Shown here in pieces: positions 57,356-64,000 of a stretch of 64,000 nucleotides of DNA (position 1 is its first letter; each line of letters opens with the position of its first letter). The position numbers and the translations under genes were made by a program. The notes under the pieces were generated by a model. That model ran no database searches. It had not been told where the DNA came from and worked only from the letters and a program-made list of their open reading frames with translations. This DNA comes from Pseudomonas sp. dw_612 (GTDB lineage Bacteria > Pseudomonadota > Gammaproteobacteria > Pseudomonadales > Pseudomonadaceae), in assembly GCF_018449725.1 (NCBI RefSeq), contig NZ_JAAVVC010000003.1:1-64000 (forward strand). Direction: 5' to 3'.

Positions 57356-58306
57356 TTAAAGGGCGAAAGGCAACGGTGTACTGACCTTCTGCCGCTGCGC
57401 CAGGCGCTGCTGAAACTCCATCGGATCGTGAATCAATACATCCTGCCCAGCGAACGATTCCGCCGCTATCAACCGCGACAACCAGAACCGCACACACGCT
57501 ACGCGCAGCATAGTCGGCCACAACTCCGCCTCGGCAGCAGTGAACGGCCGCAGCGCCGCATAGGCACCCAACAAGCTCCGGGCCCGCGGTCCATCGATCA
57601 GGCCTGCCTCGTCCGAACACCAGTCATTCAAGGCAATCGCTACGTCGTACAACATCGGCCCCGAACAGGCGTTATAGAAGTCGATCAACCCGGTCAGGTG
57701 CGTGCCTTCGAACATTGCGTTGTCGCGGAACAGGTCGGCGTGGATATTGGCTCGCGGCAGCGCCAGAATTTTCGTCTTTTGCTGTGTGATTTCGTCCAGC
57801 GCCCGTTTCAGCAGATCGCTTTGCTCGGCATTCAGGTGCGAGAGCAGTTGCGTGCCCTCCTCCAGCATCCAGTCCAGACCCCGATCGGTCTTGCGCTTGA
57901 TCATGTTGGCCTGGGTCGCCAAATGCAGATGGCCGAGCAGTTCGCCGACTTGCGCGCAATGCTGGGCGTTGGCTTCCTTGATGTGCTTGCCGGCCAGACG
58001 TGGCTGCAACAACGCCGGTTTGCCGGCCAGCTCGCGCAACGCCACGCCGTCAGTGGTGCGCAGTGCATACGGCACGGGTAGATCGGCTTCATGGAGCACG
58101 TCGAGCAGCTCGATGAAGAACGGCATTTCCTGAACCGGACCGCGCTCAACCAGGGTCAGGACAAATTCGCCCTGCTCCAGGCTGATAAAGAAATTGGTGT
58201 TTTCGCTACCGGCGGCAATCCCCTGGAAATCGAGCAGGCGGCCGAGCCCGTATGGGGCGAGAAAGGTTTCCAGCTCGGGCCGAGCCAGGGGAGTAAACAC
58301 AGACAT
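57356..58306 (-). CDS. thrB: Homoserine kinase (APH-type)
   Basis: A 316-residue homoserine kinase of the aminoglycoside phosphotransferase fold (ThrB type II). It phosphorylates homoserine for threonine synthesis. The catalytic loop is ALPRANIHADLFRDNAMF, followed by the metal-binding GLIDFYNACSG. In pseudomonads this gene stands next to DUF2782 and polA, as here. Confidence 0.94.
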   Translation of the reverse strand: MSVFTPLARPELETFLAPYGLGRLLDFQGIAAGSENTNFFISLEQGEFVLTLVERGPVQEMPFFIELLDVLHEADLPVPYALRTTDGVALRELAGKPALLQPRLAGKHIKEANAQHCAQVGELLGHLHLATQANMIKRKTDRGLDWMLEEGTQLLSHLNAEQSDLLKRALDEITQQKTKILALPRANIHADLFRDNAMFEGTHLTGLIDFYNACSGPMLYDVAIALNDWCSDEAGLIDGPRARSLLGAYAALRPFTAAEAELWPTMLRVACVRFWLSRLIAAESFAGQDVLIHDPMEFQQRLAQRQKVSTPLPFAL

Positions 58307-58366
58307 GGTTAAAAACTGCTCAGTTCGGGCGCCGCGATCGAGCCGGCGCCGATTAAAGTTAAGAAG

Positions 58367-58657
58367 CTACTTCCATTCAAAAATCTTCCACGACGGAATC
58401 AGCATATCCGGCTGATCCGAGCGGATGAAGTTTGCATCGGTCCCGTCCGCGCGCACCAGAAAATACGGTGGCGCACCTTTCGGCGTGACCTTGATCGCAT
58501 ACAGGAAACCGTTTTGGCGGTACTCCTGGATAACCTTGTCCCCTTCCGTGCGGATCGTGACTTCCGGCTCCGGCGTTGGTGCATCGTCCGCCGCCATAAC
58601 GGCCAATGGAACGGTTGCAAACAACCCAGCCAGCAACAGGCGATTTATCGTGCGCAT
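58367..58657 (-). CDS. DUF2782 exported protein
   Basis: A 96-residue protein with a signal peptide (residues 1-22, ending in VMAAD) and a DUF2782 domain: VTIRTEGDKVIQEYRQNGF, IKVTPKGAPPYFLVRADG. It lies just after polA on the opposite strand and upstream of thrB, a conserved arrangement. Function unknown. Confidence 0.88.
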   Translation of the reverse strand: MRTINRLLLAGLFATVPLAVMAADDAPTPEPEVTIRTEGDKVIQEYRQNGFLYAIKVTPKGAPPYFLVRADGTDANFIRSDQPDMLIPSWKIFEWK

Positions 58658-58731
58658 GATAACCTTGTCCCTTTGTCGTCAACGGTCCCGCTATTCTAGC
58701 GCCGGACCCGCCGAAAAGGTTGATCCTGCTC

Positions 58732-61503
58732 ATGAGCCAAGCCCCCCTCGTCCTGGTGGACGGTTCTTCTTACCTGTATCGCGCCTTTCACGCGCTGCCG
58801 CCGCTGACCACTTCCAAAGGCCTGCCGACCGGCGCGGTCAAAGGTGTGTTGAACATGCTCAAGAGTCTGCGCAAGCAGTACCCGGACAGCCCGTTCGCCG
58901 TGGTGTTCGACGCCAAGGGCGGGACCTTTCGCGACGACATGTACGCCGAATACAAGGCCAACCGTCCGAGCATGCCCGACGACATGCGCGTGCAGATCGA
59001 GCCGCTGCACCAGAGCGTGATCGCCCTGGGCTTCCCGTTGCTGTGCGTCGAAGGCGTCGAGGCCGATGACGTGATCGGCACCCTGGCCCGCAGCAGCGCG
59101 GCCGCCGACCGTCCGGTGGTGATCTCCACCGGCGATAAGGACATGGCGCAACTGGTCGATGGCCACATTACCTTGGTCAACACCATGACCGGTAGCGCGC
59201 TGGACGTGGAGGGCGTGAAGGAGAAATTCGGCGTCGCTCCCGAGCAGATCATCGATTATCTGGCGCTGATGGGCGATTCTTCCGACAACATCCCGGGCGT
59301 TCCAGGCATCGGCCCGAAGACCGCTTCCGGGCTGCTGGTGGGTGTGAACGGCGGTTTGACCGAGCTCTACGCGCAACTCGAGATCGTTCCGACCTTGCCG
59401 ATTCGCGGCGCCAAGACCCTGCCGGCCAAGCTCGAAGAGCACAAAGAGATGGCATTCCTCTCGTATAAGCTCGCGACCATCAAGATCGACGTGCCGCTGG
59501 ATATCGGCCTCGATGACCTGCAAATGGGCCAGCCGGATCACGACAAACTCGCCGAGCTCTACACCCTGCTGGAATTCAAGAGCTGGTTCGAAGACAACCA
59601 GCGTGACGCCAAGCGTTCCGGCCAGGAAGTGGTCGCGCCAGTGGCTGAAGAAGCCGTTGCCGCAGCCGAACTCAACTACACGACGATCCTCACCCAGGCC
59701 GATTTCGACCTCTGGCTGAAGAAGCTGAACGACGCCAAACTGTTCGCCTTCGATACCGAAACCACCGGCATCGATGCGCAACAGGCGCATCTGGTGGGCC
59801 TGTCCTTCGCCGTCCAAGCCAACGAAGCCGCCTACATCCCGCTGACCCACTCCTACATGGGCGTGCCGGAACAACTGGATCGCGACACCGTGTTGCGGGC
59901 CCTCAAACCGATCCTCGAAGACCCGAGCAAGCTGAAGGTTGGCCAGCACGCCAAGTTCGACATGAACATCCTGGCCAACTGCGCCATCGGCGGCGATCAA
60001 AGCTGCGGCATCGCGGTGCAAGGCATCGCCTTCGACACCATGCTCGAATCCTACGTGCTGGACTCCACCGCGACTCGCCACGACATGGACAGCCTGGCGC
60101 TCAAGTACCTGAATCACACCACCACCGGGTTTACCGACATCGCCGGCAAAGGTGCCAAGCAGCTGACGTTCGACCAAATCGCCCTGGAACTGGCCGGACC
60201 CTACGCCGCCGAAGACGCCGACGTGACCCTGCGCCTGCACCAAACCTTGCAGGCCAAGCTCAATGCGATTCCGAGCCTGAGCAAGGTGTTGAGCGAAATC
60301 GAAATGCCATTGGTGCCGGTGCTGGCGCGGATCGAACGCCAAGGCGCGTTGGTCGATGCCGCATTGCTGGGCATCCAGAGCGTCGAACTGGGCAAGAAAA
60401 TGGTCGAGCTGGAGCGCGAGGCTTATGCCATCGCCGGCGAAGAATTCAACCTCGGCTCGCCGAAGCAACTGGGCGCGATCCTGTACGAAAAACTCGGCCT
60501 GCCGGTCCTCAGCAAAACCGCCAAGGGCCAGGCTTCGACCGCCGAAGCCGTGCTGGCAGAACTGGCTGACCAAGACTTCACGTTGCCCAAGGTGCTGATG
60601 CAGTACCGCTCGATGAGCAAGCTGAAAAGTACCTACACCGATCGTCTGCCGGAACAGATCAACCCACGCACCGGGCGGATTCATACTTCGTATCACCAGG
60701 CTGTCGCGGCCACCGGGCGTTTGTCGTCCAGTGATCCAAACCTGCAGAACATCCCGATCCGCACGGCTGAAGGCCGGCGGATTCGCCAGGCGTTCATCGC
60801 GCCACCGGGCTACAAACTGCTGGCGGCGGACTACTCGCAAATCGAACTGCGGATCATGGCGCACCTGGCCAAGGACGAAGGCTTGCTGCACGCCTTCCGC
60901 AATGACCTGGACGTGCATAAAGCCACGGCGGCCGAAGTCTTCGGGGTTGAACTGACAGAGGTCACCACCGATCAGCGTCGCAGCGCCAAGGCGATCAACT
61001 TCGGACTGATCTACGGCATGAGCGCGTTTGGCCTGGCCAAGCAGATCGGTGTCGACCGCAAGCAATCCCAGGCGTACATCGACCGTTACTTCGCCCGCTA
61101 TCCCGGCGTGCTGGAGTACATGGAGCGCACCCGCACCCAAGCGGCCGAGCAGGGCTTCGTCGAAACCATTTTTGGCCGTCGCCTGTACCTGCCGGAGATC
61201 AACGCGAAAAACCCGGCCCTGCGCAAAGGTGCCGAACGCACTGCGATCAACGCGCCGATGCAAGGCACAGCGGCCGACATCATCAAGAAAGCCATGGTGG
61301 CGGTGGATAACTGGCTGACGTCGTCTGGCCTGGACGCCAAAGTCATCCTGCAGGTGCACGATGAATTGGTGCTTGAAGTGCGAGAGGACCTGGTCGATCA
61401 GGTGCGTGAAGAAATTCGCGCACACATGAGCAACGCCGTGACACTGGACGTCCCGCTGCTGGTCGAAGTTGGCGTAGGCAATAACTGGGATGAGGCTCAC
61501 TGA
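58732..61503 (+). CDS. polA: DNA polymerase I
   Basis: A 923-residue DNA polymerase I. The 5'-3' exonuclease domain covers about 1-290 ([18 protein letters not shown]), the 3'-5' exonuclease domain about 315-510 ([10 protein letters not shown], with the metal-binding Asp and Glu) and the polymerase domain about 520-923 ([15 protein letters not shown], the O helix [19 protein letters not shown], and [10 protein letters not shown]). All three active sites look intact. The ATG at 58732 is the usual start; a TTG four codons earlier (58720) is possible. Confidence 0.97.
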   Translation: MSQAPLVLVDGSSYLYRAFHALPPLTTSKGLPTGAVKGVLNMLKSLRKQYPDSPFAVVFDAKGGTFRDDMYAEYKANRPSMPDDMRVQIEPLHQSVIALGFPLLCVEGVEADDVIGTLARSSAAADRPVVISTGDKDMAQLVDGHITLVNTMTGSALDVEGVKEKFGVAPEQIIDYLALMGDSSDNIPGVPGIGPKTASGLLVGVNGGLTELYAQLEIVPTLPIRGAKTLPAKLEEHKEMAFLSYKLATIKIDVPLDIGLDDLQMGQPDHDKLAELYTLLEFKSWFEDNQRDAKRSGQEVVAPVAEEAVAAAELNYTTILTQADFDLWLKKLNDAKLFAFDTETTGIDAQQAHLVGLSFAVQANEAAYIPLTHSYMGVPEQLDRDTVLRALKPILEDPSKLKVGQHAKFDMNILANCAIGGDQSCGIAVQGIAFDTMLESYVLDSTATRHDMDSLALKYLNHTTTGFTDIAGKGAKQLTFDQIALELAGPYAAEDADVTLRLHQTLQAKLNAIPSLSKVLSEIEMPLVPVLARIERQGALVDAALLGIQSVELGKKMVELEREAYAIAGEEFNLGSPKQLGAILYEKLGLPVLSKTAKGQASTAEAVLAELADQDFTLPKVLMQYRSMSKLKSTYTDRLPEQINPRTGRIHTSYHQAVAATGRLSSSDPNLQNIPIRTAEGRRIRQAFIAPPGYKLLAADYSQIELRIMAHLAKDEGLLHAFRNDLDVHKATAAEVFGVELTEVTTDQRRSAKAINFGLIYGMSAFGLAKQIGVDRKQSQAYIDRYFARYPGVLEYMERTRTQAAEQGFVETIFGRRLYLPEINAKNPALRKGAERTAINAPMQGTAADIIKKAMVAVDNWLTSSGLDAKVILQVHDELVLEVREDLVDQVREEIRAHMSNAVTLDVPLLVEVGVGNNWDEAH

Positions 61504-61614
61504 GCCGTCTGAAAAGGGGATTTCTGCTGCGGCATAGTGCCGCGGCAGAAAGGTCGAAGGGCGCTTAGTTCAAAAAATGCGTCGGGTTATTCCAAAGGCA
61601 TTTGAAAAATTTCT

Positions 61615-61642
61615 GAACTAATCTCGTGAACCGCTACTCAGA
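61615..61642 (+). promoter_or_regulatory. AlgU (sigma22)-type promoter of ErsA
   Basis: GAACTA, 17 bases, TCAGA. It matches the envelope-stress sigma22 consensus GAACTT-N16/17-TCTGA and lies just upstream of the ErsA RNA, which AlgU is known to control in P. aeruginosa. Confidence 0.65.
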
Positions 61643-61647
61643 GTTAC

Positions 61648-61780
61648 TGAATGGCTGGTGAAGCCCTTCGATGCTCCTATGTTGTGTTAAGTGTTGGCAG
61701 ATATCTGGACCCCGCCCTAGCGGTCTAGAACTTGAACCCCGGAACTTCCCCCTCCCCATACGAAGTCCGGGGTTTTTTTT
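61648..61780 (+). ncRNA. ersA: ErsA small regulatory RNA
   Basis: The position, between polA and engB, is that of ErsA, an Hfq-dependent RNA induced by envelope stress through AlgU. About 130 bases run from the predicted start near 61648 to a strong intrinsic terminator. The part near the terminator contains the unpaired C-rich stretch TTCCCCCTCCCC, as expected for base pairing with targets such as algC and oprD. The exact 5' end is inferred. Confidence 0.82.
61735..61780 (+). terminator. Terminator of ErsA
   Basis: AACCCCGGAACTT paired with AAGTCCGGGGTT (one bulged A), followed by eight T residues. The loop carries the C-rich stretch. Confidence 0.92.
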
Positions 61781-61795
61781 GCCTGCAGAAAAGTC

Positions 61796-62446
61796 CTATT
61801 CAGCACTCTGGGCAATCTCGGCGCCCTTGTCCGCCAACTCCATCCAGCCTGCCAATACAGTGTAGGCGTCTTCCAGGCCCATGCGTTTTGGCGCAGAGAA
61901 CAACTGGATGCTGATCGCATCGCCCCAACCTTTACGAATGTCTGCCTGCACCTTGAGCAGGACGTTTTTCGCCGCGCCGTAGGTCAGCTTGTCCGCTTTG
62001 GTCAGCAAAATGTGCATCGGCATGCCAGCGGCGACCGCCCAATCGAGCATCAGCAGGTCGAAGTCAGTCATTGGATGACGGATGTCCATCATCAGAATCA
62101 GACCTTTCAAACTCTCGCGACCGCCCAGATAAGCTTCCAGGTGACGCTGCCAGTGCAGCTTCAGCGGGATCGGTACTTTTGCATAACCGTAGCCTGGCAG
62201 GTCGACCAGACGGCGATCATCGTCTAGCTTGAAGAAGTTCAACAACTGCGTACGACCCGGAGTTTTCGAGGTCCGCGCCAGGCTGGCGTGAGTCAGGGTG
62301 TTCAGCGCGCTGGATTTACCGGCGTTGGAACGCCCGGCGAAGGCTACTTCAAAGCCTTCGTCGTCCGGACATTGGTCGACTTTGGCAGCGCTGAGCATGA
62401 AGGTGGACTGTTGGCACAGGCCGAGGATGGGGTTCTTGAGTTGCAT
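61796..62446 (-). CDS. engB: Ribosome-assembly GTPase EngB (YsxC/YihA)
   Basis: A 216-residue GTPase needed for 50S ribosomal subunit assembly. G1 is [11 protein letters not shown]3 is DLPGYG, and G4 is TKAD. The start at 62446 ([10 protein letters not shown]) agrees with the family; the open frame continues upstream, but the extra 42 residues are not conserved. It is convergent with ErsA. Confidence 0.95.
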   Translation of the reverse strand: MQLKNPILGLCQQSTFMLSAAKVDQCPDDEGFEVAFAGRSNAGKSSALNTLTHASLARTSKTPGRTQLLNFFKLDDDRRLVDLPGYGYAKVPIPLKLHWQRHLEAYLGGRESLKGLILMMDIRHPMTDFDLLMLDWAVAAGMPMHILLTKADKLTYGAAKNVLLKVQADIRKGWGDAISIQLFSAPKRMGLEDAYTVLAGWMELADKGAEIAQSAE

Positions 62447-62637
62447 GGGATTTCCGATGTGGGCGGCGCCGGGAATGGACGCGGCAAGCGGTGTCGTTTC
62501 CGTTTCAGTAGCGCCAGTATATAATGCCGCAGATTTTGTGTGCGCTTTGTCCCAGCGTAGGATGAAGTTCACGAGAGCGATTGACCTTGATTGCGCATTA
62601 GAACGCAGAACGCTCTCTACCCTGAAAAGGTCGTTTT

Positions 62638-62928
62638 ATGACGAAATGGCTGCTAGCTGCCGGTGTCTTGATGCCGCTTTACAGCGCTCAGGCTACACAG
62701 GATCCGGAAGCTGTGTACAACCGTGTTTGTGGTGCCTGTCATTCCGGCCAACTACCCATGGCGCCCCAAAAGGGCGATCAGGAAGCTTGGACGCCGAGGT
62801 TGGCGAAAGGTATGGAGACGCTGGTGCAACACGTGACCCAGGGTTTCAAGGCGATGCCGCCGCGTGGTTTGTGCATGGACTGCAGTGCCGAGGATTACCA
62901 AGCCATCATCCACTGGATGAGCGAGTAA
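62638..62928 (+). CDS. Cytochrome c5-family protein
   Basis: A 96-residue exported c-type cytochrome. The signal peptide ends near AQA. The haem site is Cys31-Cys34-His35 (CGACH), and a second pair, Cys79 and Cys82, is expected to form the disulfide characteristic of c5. The Met ligand is probably in FKAMPPRG. It lies 46 bases before the c4 gene in the same direction. Confidence 0.92.
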   Translation: MTKWLLAAGVLMPLYSAQATQDPEAVYNRVCGACHSGQLPMAPQKGDQEAWTPRLAKGMETLVQHVTQGFKAMPPRGLCMDCSAEDYQAIIHWMSE

Positions 62929-62974
62929 ACCCGGCCCATAACTCTTTAACCCTTAGCCGTAGTTGGATTAGCTG

Positions 62975-63586
62975 ATGAACAAATTGATCGTGAGTCTGCT
63001 GTTGACCGTGGGGATCTCCGGCATAGCCCATGCTGCAGGTGATGCAACAGCTGGCCAGGCGAAAGCCGCAGTTTGTGGCGCCTGTCATGGCCCGGATGGC
63101 AATAGCATGGCGCCTAACTTTCCGAAACTGGCAGGGCAAGGCGAGCGTTATCTGAACAAGCAGTTGCATGACATCAAGTCCGGCAAACGCACGGTACTTG
63201 AAATGACCGGCCTGCTGACCAACCTGAGCGATCAGGACCTGGCCGATATCGCCGCCTACTTCGCCAGCCAGAAAGGCAGCGTTGGCGCCGCCGACCCTAA
63301 AGTCGTGGCTCGCGGTGAAGCACTGTTCCGTGGCGGCGACCTCGCCAAGGGCCTGCCAGCCTGCACCGGCTGCCACTCGCCGAATGGCGCGGGTAACGCA
63401 GCCGCCGGCTTCCCGCACCTGGGTGGCCAGCACGCTCAATACGTTGCCAAGCAACTGACCGACTTCCGCAAGGAAGAAGGCGGCCGCAACAACGACGGCG
63501 ACACCAAAACCATGCAGACCATCGCCAAACGCCTGAGCGACGAAGACATCGCAGCGGTGTCCAGCTACATTCAGGGCCTGCACTAA
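62975..63586 (+). CDS. Dihaem cytochrome c4
   Basis: A 203-residue exported cytochrome c4 with two similar haem domains: Cys34-Cys37-His38 and Cys130-Cys133-His134. Met ligands are likely in NSMAPNFPKLAG and KTMQTIAKRL. The signal peptide ends in AHA. It carries electrons to terminal oxidases. A terminator follows. Confidence 0.95.
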   Translation: MNKLIVSLLLTVGISGIAHAAGDATAGQAKAAVCGACHGPDGNSMAPNFPKLAGQGERYLNKQLHDIKSGKRTVLEMTGLLTNLSDQDLADIAAYFASQKGSVGAADPKVVARGEALFRGGDLAKGLPACTGCHSPNGAGNAAAGFPHLGGQHAQYVAKQLTDFRKEEGGRNNDGDTKTMQTIAKRLSDEDIAAVSSYIQGLH

Positions 63587-63663
63587 GACCGGCAAATCGG
63601 GCGTTATGCGGGGCGTACATCTCCTGCAACGTTAACGCTCTATTAATCCGTCGCAGCAAGTAT

Positions 63664-63692
63664 AAAAAGGGTGGCTTAGGCCGCCCTTTTTT
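63664..63692 (+). terminator. Intrinsic terminator after cytochrome c4
   Basis: AAGGGTGGC, TTAG loop, GCCGCCCTT and T-run; a 9-base stem with one G-U pair, 78 bases after the stop. Confidence 0.88.
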
Positions 63693-63786
63693 GTGGCCGC
63701 TGCCGTTACACTACAGAACTCAAGCCCGCCAGGACCTGTCTGAACACAGGTCGCGCGAGGCGACCAAAATTGTCCAGGAGTAAAGC

Positions 63787-64000
63787 ATGCGTAATCTGAT
63801 CATCAGCGCCGCACTTGTCGCTGCCAGCCTGTTCGGCATGAACGTCCAGGCCGCCGAAGCACCCGCGGCGCCTTACGTCGAACTGACCAACCCTGTTCCA
63901 GTCGCGGTACCTGGCAAGATCGAAGTCGTGGAGCTGTTCTGGTACGGCTGCCCGCACTGCTACGCATTTGAACCGGTGATCAATCCGTGGGTTGAGAAAC
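63787..64000 (+). CDS. dsbA: Thiol:disulfide interchange protein DsbA, 5' part
   Basis: The first 71 codons of DsbA, cut off by the window end. The signal peptide ends in VQA. The thioredoxin-like active site Cys55-Pro-His-Cys58 (FWYGCPHCYAFEP) is complete. A ribosome binding site (AGGAG) precedes the ATG. It introduces disulfides in exported proteins. In pseudomonads it follows cytochromes c5 and c4 as here. Confidence 0.94.
   Translation, partial: MRNLIISAALVAASLFGMNVQAAEAPAAPYVELTNPVPVAVPGKIEVVELFWYGCPHCYAFEPVINPWVEK

Noticed and set aside
58696..61500. 934-codon open frame opposite polA
   Set aside because: It runs antisense to the complete polA gene and has no recognisable domain; a consequence of codon bias.

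Overview
The window is a stretch of a Pseudomonas chromosome, most like the P. fluorescens group. The evidence is the order of core genes (prlC-yheV-PA0069-type radical SAM; the cox/cta cluster; metNIQ; znuABC-zur; thrB-DUF2782-polA-ErsA-engB-cytochrome c5-c4-dsbA), the high GC content, and several REP-type inverted repeats built on GTGGGAGCGGGCTTGCTCGCGAA. No rRNA, tRNA, CRISPR array, transposase or integrase was seen.

Layout. 84-3556: glutarate (lysine) catabolism, a CoA transferase and glutaryl-CoA dehydrogenase divergent from a LysR regulator. 3992-6888: pntAA-pntAB-pntB transhydrogenase operon. 7069-8562: succinate:acetate-type CoA transferase. 8882-12445: a DUF1127 protein, three DUF2388 secreted proteins in tandem and a large exported DUF4105 protein that overlaps the last of them. 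12632-16262: RcnB-like protein, then trpA/trpB divergent from trpI. 16259-20418: small stress and envelope genes (DUF883, dodecin, two DUF1161 paralogues, a flavin oxidoreductase, OsmC, two paralogous lipoproteins). 20479-25333: lipoprotein peptidase, HAD phosphatase, gamma carbonic anhydrase, oligopeptidase A and YheV. 25447-30246: exported tyrosine phosphatase and a three-subunit periplasmic FAD/tri-haem dehydrogenase of the gluconate 2-dehydrogenase type. 30307-33094: an AT-richer accessory island with an orphan EF-hand-like protein, a colicin E3-type ribonuclease toxin and three tandem paralogous small proteins, probably immunity proteins. 33224-36859: a radical SAM gene with a strong LexA box, a beta carbonic anhydrase and a SulP transporter. 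36980-46568: an unknown protein, then the aa3-type cytochrome c oxidase genes with their assembly factors. 46579-54192: chemoreceptor, methionine ABC transporter, catalase HPII and a lipoprotein. 54230-57265: zinc uptake genes and Zur. 57356-64000: thrB, polA, the ErsA small RNA, engB, cytochromes c5 and c4, and the start of dsbA.

The part most worth attention is the toxin island. The toxin has a complete E3-type catalytic domain but almost no N-terminal receptor or translocation region. It is followed by three related immunity-like genes. On its left it is bounded by a fragment of the radical SAM gene that lies on its right: 36 bases are identical, and the copy has lost two of the three iron-sulfur cysteines. 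Recombination between these copies would remove the whole module and give an in-frame radical SAM gene with a new start. Two further signals are a repeated ACCAGTACA motif in the promoters around 8.6-9.3 kb, related to a perfect TGTACTG-N5-CAGTACA palindrome near 3.65 kb, and the three DUF2388 genes coupled to a two-domain exported hydrolase-like protein.
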